Below are positions 60,821 through 64,000 of a stretch of DNA of 64,000 nt, piece after piece. The notes under the pieces are model-generated. The model was given only the letters and a program-made list of their open reading frames with translations, was not told the DNA's origin and did no database searches. Made by a program: the position numbers and the translations under genes. Position 1 is the first letter of the stretch. Every line of letters starts with the position of its first letter. The DNA comes from Streptomyces longisporoflavus (GTDB lineage: Bacteria > Actinomycetota > Actinomycetes > Streptomycetales > Streptomycetaceae), in contig NZ_BMTR01000001.1 in NCBI RefSeq assembly GCF_014649775.1, positions 1 to 64,000 of the forward strand, written 5' to 3'.

Positions 60821-60870
60821 CGTGCCATTTCCCGGCCGCTGTCCGAGCGCGAGGGAACGGGGGTGGCACG
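60821..60870 (+). promoter_or_regulatory. Leader hairpin abutting the CNNM start codon
   Basis: A three-part stem: CGTGCCA (60821-60827) with TGGCACG (60864-60870), TTCCC (60829-60833) with GGGAA (60853-60857), and CGCT/AGCG at the tip. It ends at the base before the GTG start and encloses the only purine-rich RBS candidates. It could control translation initiation. Confidence 0.5.
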
Positions 60871-62208
60871 GTGACCGAGATCCTGCTTCTGCTGCTCGCC
60901 CTGCTCCTCACGCTCGCCTGCGCGCTGTTCGTCGCGGCCGAGTTCTCCCTGACCACCGTCGAGCGCGGTGACCTGGAGCGCGCCGCCAGGGCGGGGGAGC
61001 GAGGTGCCGATGGGGCCCTGAAGGCCGTCCGGCGCCTGACCTTCCAGCTGTCCGGCGCGCAGCTGGGCATCACCGTCACCTCGCTGGTGATCGGCATGCT
61101 CGCCGAACCGTCCCTCGCGGCGCTCCTGCGCGGCCCTCTCGAAGCGGCCGGTCTCGGCGGCGCCGCCCCGACCACGGCGACCCTGCTGGGCGTCGCCCTC
61201 TCGACCGTGATCCTGATGGTCGTCGGCGAGCTGGTGCCGAAGAACTGGGCGATCTCCCGGCCGCTGGCCGTCGCCAAGGTGGTGGCCGCACCGCAGCGCG
61301 GCTTCACCGCCGCTTTCGGGCCCTTCATCCGGCATCTGAACAGCACCGCGAACCGCGTCGTACGCCGCTTCGGCCTTGAGCCCGCCGAGGAGCTCGCCTC
61401 CGCGCGCACGCCCGAGGAGCTGGTCGCCCTCGCCCGGCGTTCGGCCGCCGAAGGCGCCCTGGAGGCGGACTCCGCGGAACTGTTCGTGCGCACCCTGCAC
61501 CTGAGCGAGCTCACCGCGGAGAACGTGATGACCCCGCGCGTGGACGTCCGCGCCCTGGAGGCGCAGGCCACGGCCGCCGACGCCGCGAACCTGACGCACG
61601 CCACGGGCCTGTCCCGCTTCCCCGTCTTCCGCGACAGCCTGGACGAGGTCATCGGCACCGTGCACATCCGCGACGTGCTCGCCCTCGCGCCGGGCGAGCG
61701 GCGGCTCACCCCGGTCACCGAGCTGGCCACCGAGCCGCTGCTCGTGCCCGACAGCCTGCCCGCCGACCGGCTCCTGGAACGGCTGCGCGAGACCCGCACC
61801 ATGGCCGTGGTCATCGACGAGTACGGCGGCACGGCCGGCGTGGCGACGGTGGAGGACATCGTCGAGGAGGTCGTCGGCGAGGTCCGCGACGAGCACGACC
61901 CCGTCGAGGTCCCCGACCTGCTGCCCGCACAGACCGCCCCGGACGGCCGCACCGTGTGGGAGGCCGACGGCGGCGTCCGCATCGACCAGCTCGCGGGGAT
62001 AGGCCTCACCGCGCCCGAAGGACCGTACGAGACGGTGGCCGGCCTGATCGCCACCCGTCTGTCCCGCATCCCGGCCAAGGGCGACTTGCTGGACCTCGAC
62101 GGCTGGCAACTGGCCGTCCTGACCGTCGAGCACCACCGCGCCGACCGGATCAGCATCACCGAACCGGCACTCCAGGTGCCCCGCCAGGCCGTGGAGGAGG
62201 CGCGATGA
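60871..62208 (+). CDS. CNNM/DUF21-CBS membrane protein (HlyC/CorC family), first copy
   Basis: A 445-residue 'hemolysin-family' membrane protein, now linked to Mg2+/Co2+ handling. A DUF21/CNNM membrane domain with three helices (LFVAAEFSLTTVERG, LSGAQLGITVTSLVIG, VVGELVPKNWAIS) is followed by two CBS domains (NVMTPRVDVRAL; AVVIDEYGGTAGVATVEDIVEE) and a CorC_HlyC C-terminal domain. It starts at GTG 60871 directly after a leader hairpin. Overlaps the second copy by 4 bp. Confidence 0.92.
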   Translation: MTEILLLLLALLLTLACALFVAAEFSLTTVERGDLERAARAGERGADGALKAVRRLTFQLSGAQLGITVTSLVIGMLAEPSLAALLRGPLEAAGLGGAAPTTATLLGVALSTVILMVVGELVPKNWAISRPLAVAKVVAAPQRGFTAAFGPFIRHLNSTANRVVRRFGLEPAEELASARTPEELVALARRSAAEGALEADSAELFVRTLHLSELTAENVMTPRVDVRALEAQATAADAANLTHATGLSRFPVFRDSLDEVIGTVHIRDVLALAPGERRLTPVTELATEPLLVPDSLPADRLLERLRETRTMAVVIDEYGGTAGVATVEDIVEEVVGEVRDEHDPVEVPDLLPAQTAPDGRTVWEADGGVRIDQLAGIGLTAPEGPYETVAGLIATRLSRIPAKGDLLDLDGWQLAVLTVEHHRADRISITEPALQVPRQAVEEAR

Positions 62209-63230
62209 CCACGCTCCAGCTCGTGATCGGCGCCCTGACGCTGCTCACCAACGCGTTCTTCGTCGGCGCCGAGTTCGCCCTGATCTCCGTACGCCGCAGC
62301 CAGATCGAACCCCGCGCCGAGGAAGGCGACAAGCGCGCCCGCATCACCCTGTGGGGCTTGCAGCACATCTCCGCGATGATGGCCACCGCCCAACTCGGCA
62401 TCACCGTCTCCTCGCTGGTGCTCGGCGCGGTCGCCGAACCCGCCATCGCGCACCTCCTGGAGCCCGGCTTCGAAGCAATCCACGTCCCGCACGCGCTCGT
62501 GCACCCGATCGCGTTCGTCATCGCCCTGACCGTGGCGACGTATCTGCACATGCTGATCGGCGAGATGGTCCCCAAGAACATCGCGCTCGCCGCGCCCGCC
62601 AGGACCGCCCTGCTGCTCGGCCCGCCCCTCGTGGCCCTGACCCGGGCTCTGCGGCCGGTCGTCTTCGGCATCAACGCCTTCGCCAACACACTCCTGAAGC
62701 TGCTGAAGGTCGAACCGAAGGACGAAGTCGAATCCGTCTACACCGACGACCAGCTCGCCCGCATGGTGGTCGACTCCAGCGCCGCCGGGTTCCTGTCGGC
62801 CGCCGACGGCGAGCGGCTGCGCGACGCCCTGGAACTGGGCACCCGGCCGGTCGGCGAGATCCTCGTGCCGGTGGCCCAGATGCACACCGTCGAGCACTCC
62901 GTGACCCCGGCGCGCCTGGAACGGGTGGCCGCTCAGGCGGGCTTCTCCCGTTTCCCGGTGACGGGACCGGACGGCACCCTGCTCGGCTACCTGCACATCA
63001 AGGACACGCTCGGCATCACCGAGCGGGACCGGCCCTTCCCGCGCGCCGCCCTGCACGCGGTCACGCGGGTGCACATCGACACCCCGCTCGACGACACGCT
63101 CACCGCGCTGCGGGCCGCGGGCAGCCACCTCGCCGCGGTCACCGGCGCGAGCGGAACGGTGCTCGGGTTCGTCACCATGGAGGACGTCCTGACCGAGCTG
63201 GTCGGCCCTTCCCCGGCGGCGCTCGGCTGA
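62205..63230 (+). CDS. CNNM/DUF21-CBS membrane protein, second copy
   Basis: A 341-residue paralogue of the preceding gene: LLTNAFFVGAEFALISVRRS, TAQLGITVSSLVLGAVAEP, LIGEMVPKNIALAAP, then CBS domains (EILVPVAQMHTV; GFVTMEDVLTEL). It lacks the C-terminal CorC_HlyC domain found in the first copy, so the pair may form a heteromer. GGAGG precedes the ATG, which overlaps the upstream stop. Confidence 0.92.
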   Translation: MTTLQLVIGALTLLTNAFFVGAEFALISVRRSQIEPRAEEGDKRARITLWGLQHISAMMATAQLGITVSSLVLGAVAEPAIAHLLEPGFEAIHVPHALVHPIAFVIALTVATYLHMLIGEMVPKNIALAAPARTALLLGPPLVALTRALRPVVFGINAFANTLLKLLKVEPKDEVESVYTDDQLARMVVDSSAAGFLSAADGERLRDALELGTRPVGEILVPVAQMHTVEHSVTPARLERVAAQAGFSRFPVTGPDGTLLGYLHIKDTLGITERDRPFPRAALHAVTRVHIDTPLDDTLTALRAAGSHLAAVTGASGTVLGFVTMEDVLTELVGPSPAALG

Positions 63231-63311
63231 TCCACCGGTATCGCACGGCTGATTCACAGGTGGTGCGACTGTACGTGCGGGGGCTCCGGTGGCTAGGGTG
63301 CCCGTGATGTT

Positions 63312-63325
63312 CTACACAGGTGTAG
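63312..63325. promoter_or_regulatory. Inverted repeat upstream of the acyltransferase
   Basis: CTACAC-AG-GTGTAG is a perfect dyad ~60 bp before the acyltransferase start. A TAGGGT hexamer (63294-63299) just upstream could be a -10, putting the dyad near the transcript start. TACA...TGTA arms recall BlaI-type sites but the spacing differs from the CNNM site. Confidence 0.45.
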
Positions 63326-63382
63326 CACCCGCATTTGACGTAAGACGCGAGACCGCGGGCCCGGGTTCCCCCGGGAGGTCCC

Positions 63383-64000
63383 GTGAGTGAGCCTGTCCGC
63401 TCGATGAATCAAGCCGGGGCACTGCGGGCGCCGCTGCCCGCCGCCCGCAGTGCCCCTCCGGCGGCTCCTCCGGCGGCGCCCTCGGTCCCCACCGTGGCGC
63501 CGAAACCCCCGGTCAAGCAACGCGACTCGTTCTTCGACAACGCCAAGTACCTGGCGATCGTCCTTGTCGCGATGGGCCATGCGTGGGAGCCGCTGCGCGG
63601 TGACAGCCGGGCGGCGGCAGCGCTCTACATCACCGTCTATACGTTCCACATGCCGGCGTTCATCGTCATCTCCGGCTACTTCTCGCGCAGCTTCGACGCG
63701 AGTCCCGGCCGGCTCAAACGCCTGGTGACGGGCATCGCCGTGCCGTACGTCGTCTTCGAGGTCGCGTACACCTTCTTCAAACGCCGGGCGGGCGACGACC
63801 CCACGTACCCGATCAGCCTGCTCGACCCCTGGTACCTCACCTGGTTCCTGGTGGCCCTCTTCGTCTGGCGCCTGACCACCCCGCTGTGGAAGGTGGTGCG
63901 TTGGCCCCTGCCCATCGCCCTCGCCATCGCGGTGCTCGCCTCCGTCTCGCCCGACATCGGCGACGACCTGGACCTGCAACGGGTGCTGCAGTTCCTGCCC
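63383..64000 (+). CDS. Acyltransferase-3 family membrane protein, N-terminal part
   Basis: The gene runs off the right edge; 206 residues are visible. After a Pro/Ala-rich cytoplasmic N-terminus (~45 residues) comes the Acyltransferase_3 start RDSFFDNAKYLAIVLVAMGHAW with the conserved His, then HMPAFIVISGYFSRSF and several membrane helices (PWYLTWFLVALFVWRL). Such proteins O-acylate sugars or other surface molecules. The GTG start follows GGGAGG. The TACA/TGTA dyad upstream may regulate it. Confidence 0.85.
   Translation, partial: MSEPVRSMNQAGALRAPLPAARSAPPAAPPAAPSVPTVAPKPPVKQRDSFFDNAKYLAIVLVAMGHAWEPLRGDSRAAAALYITVYTFHMPAFIVISGYFSRSFDASPGRLKRLVTGIAVPYVVFEVAYTFFKRRAGDDPTYPISLLDPWYLTWFLVALFVWRLTTPLWKVVRWPLPIALAIAVLASVSPDIGDDLDLQRVLQFLP

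Overview
The window is high-GC actinobacterial DNA, almost certainly from a Streptomyces chromosome. The evidence is the third-position G/C bias, GTG starts, 4-bp ATGA/GTGA stop-start overlaps, GlgE-type glycogen metabolism, Ku plus a split LigD, an ergothioneine operon and several apparently leaderless promoters. No tRNA, rRNA, CRISPR array, insertion sequence or prophage was seen. About 58 protein genes are supported, tightly packed on both strands.

Layout. 0-4.2 kb: 5' part of glgE, a small DUF5133 gene, an RsbW-like ATPase and glgX (alpha-glucan metabolism). 4.2-8.9 kb: a two-domain VOC protein, a bacterial NHEJ set (stand-alone ligase, stand-alone 3'-phosphoesterase, Ku), a HAD phosphatase and dodecin. 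9-15 kb: an orphan sugar-binding lipoprotein and the ergothioneine operon egtABCD. 15-19 kb: a PARG-like protein, a PemK/MazF-like protein, an amidase and a LacI regulator with a CebR-like operator between them. 19-26 kb: thioredoxin opposite a pyridine-nucleotide disulfide reductase; a P1B-4 metal exporter opposite an NmtR-type ArsR repressor; two FluC fluoride channel genes; a TPR-like protein; a pirin.

26-32 kb: a 1.5-kaa RHS/WapA-type polymorphic toxin followed 10 bp later by a candidate immunity gene. 32-39.5 kb: a six-gene operon (SDR, amidohydrolase, acyl-CoA ligase, MaoC hydratase, MHS transporter, secreted hydrolase) opposite a MarR gene, with a palindrome over the operon's -35. 39.6-45.5 kb: metE and the cobalt ECF transporter cbiMNQO diverge from a region holding two back-to-back cobalamin riboswitches. 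45.5-50.3 kb: an SBP_bac_5 lipoprotein, a fused DppB-DppC permease and an MFS transporter, preceded by a Zur-box-like sequence and without ATPase genes. 50.4-55 kb: a GNAT, argG with an ARG-box-like dyad, a zinc alcohol dehydrogenase behind a perfect palindrome, and a pair of related uncharacterised proteins. 55-59 kb: a GlxA-type regulator opposite a saccharopine-dehydrogenase-like protein, then a three-gene unit led by a V8-like protease without a signal peptide. 59-64 kb: BlaI plus M56 peptidase, two CNNM/CBS membrane proteins behind a long structured leader, and the start of an acyltransferase.

Transition-metal handling recurs: B12-controlled cobalt uptake and metE, a probable Ni/Co efflux pair, and a possible zinc-regulated chelate transport set. 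The most interesting leads are the SBP/permease/MFS set, the RHS tip with its putative immunity gene, the cytoplasmic-looking protease unit, and the BlaI-M56-CNNM arrangement. All functional calls come from reading motifs; no database search was run.
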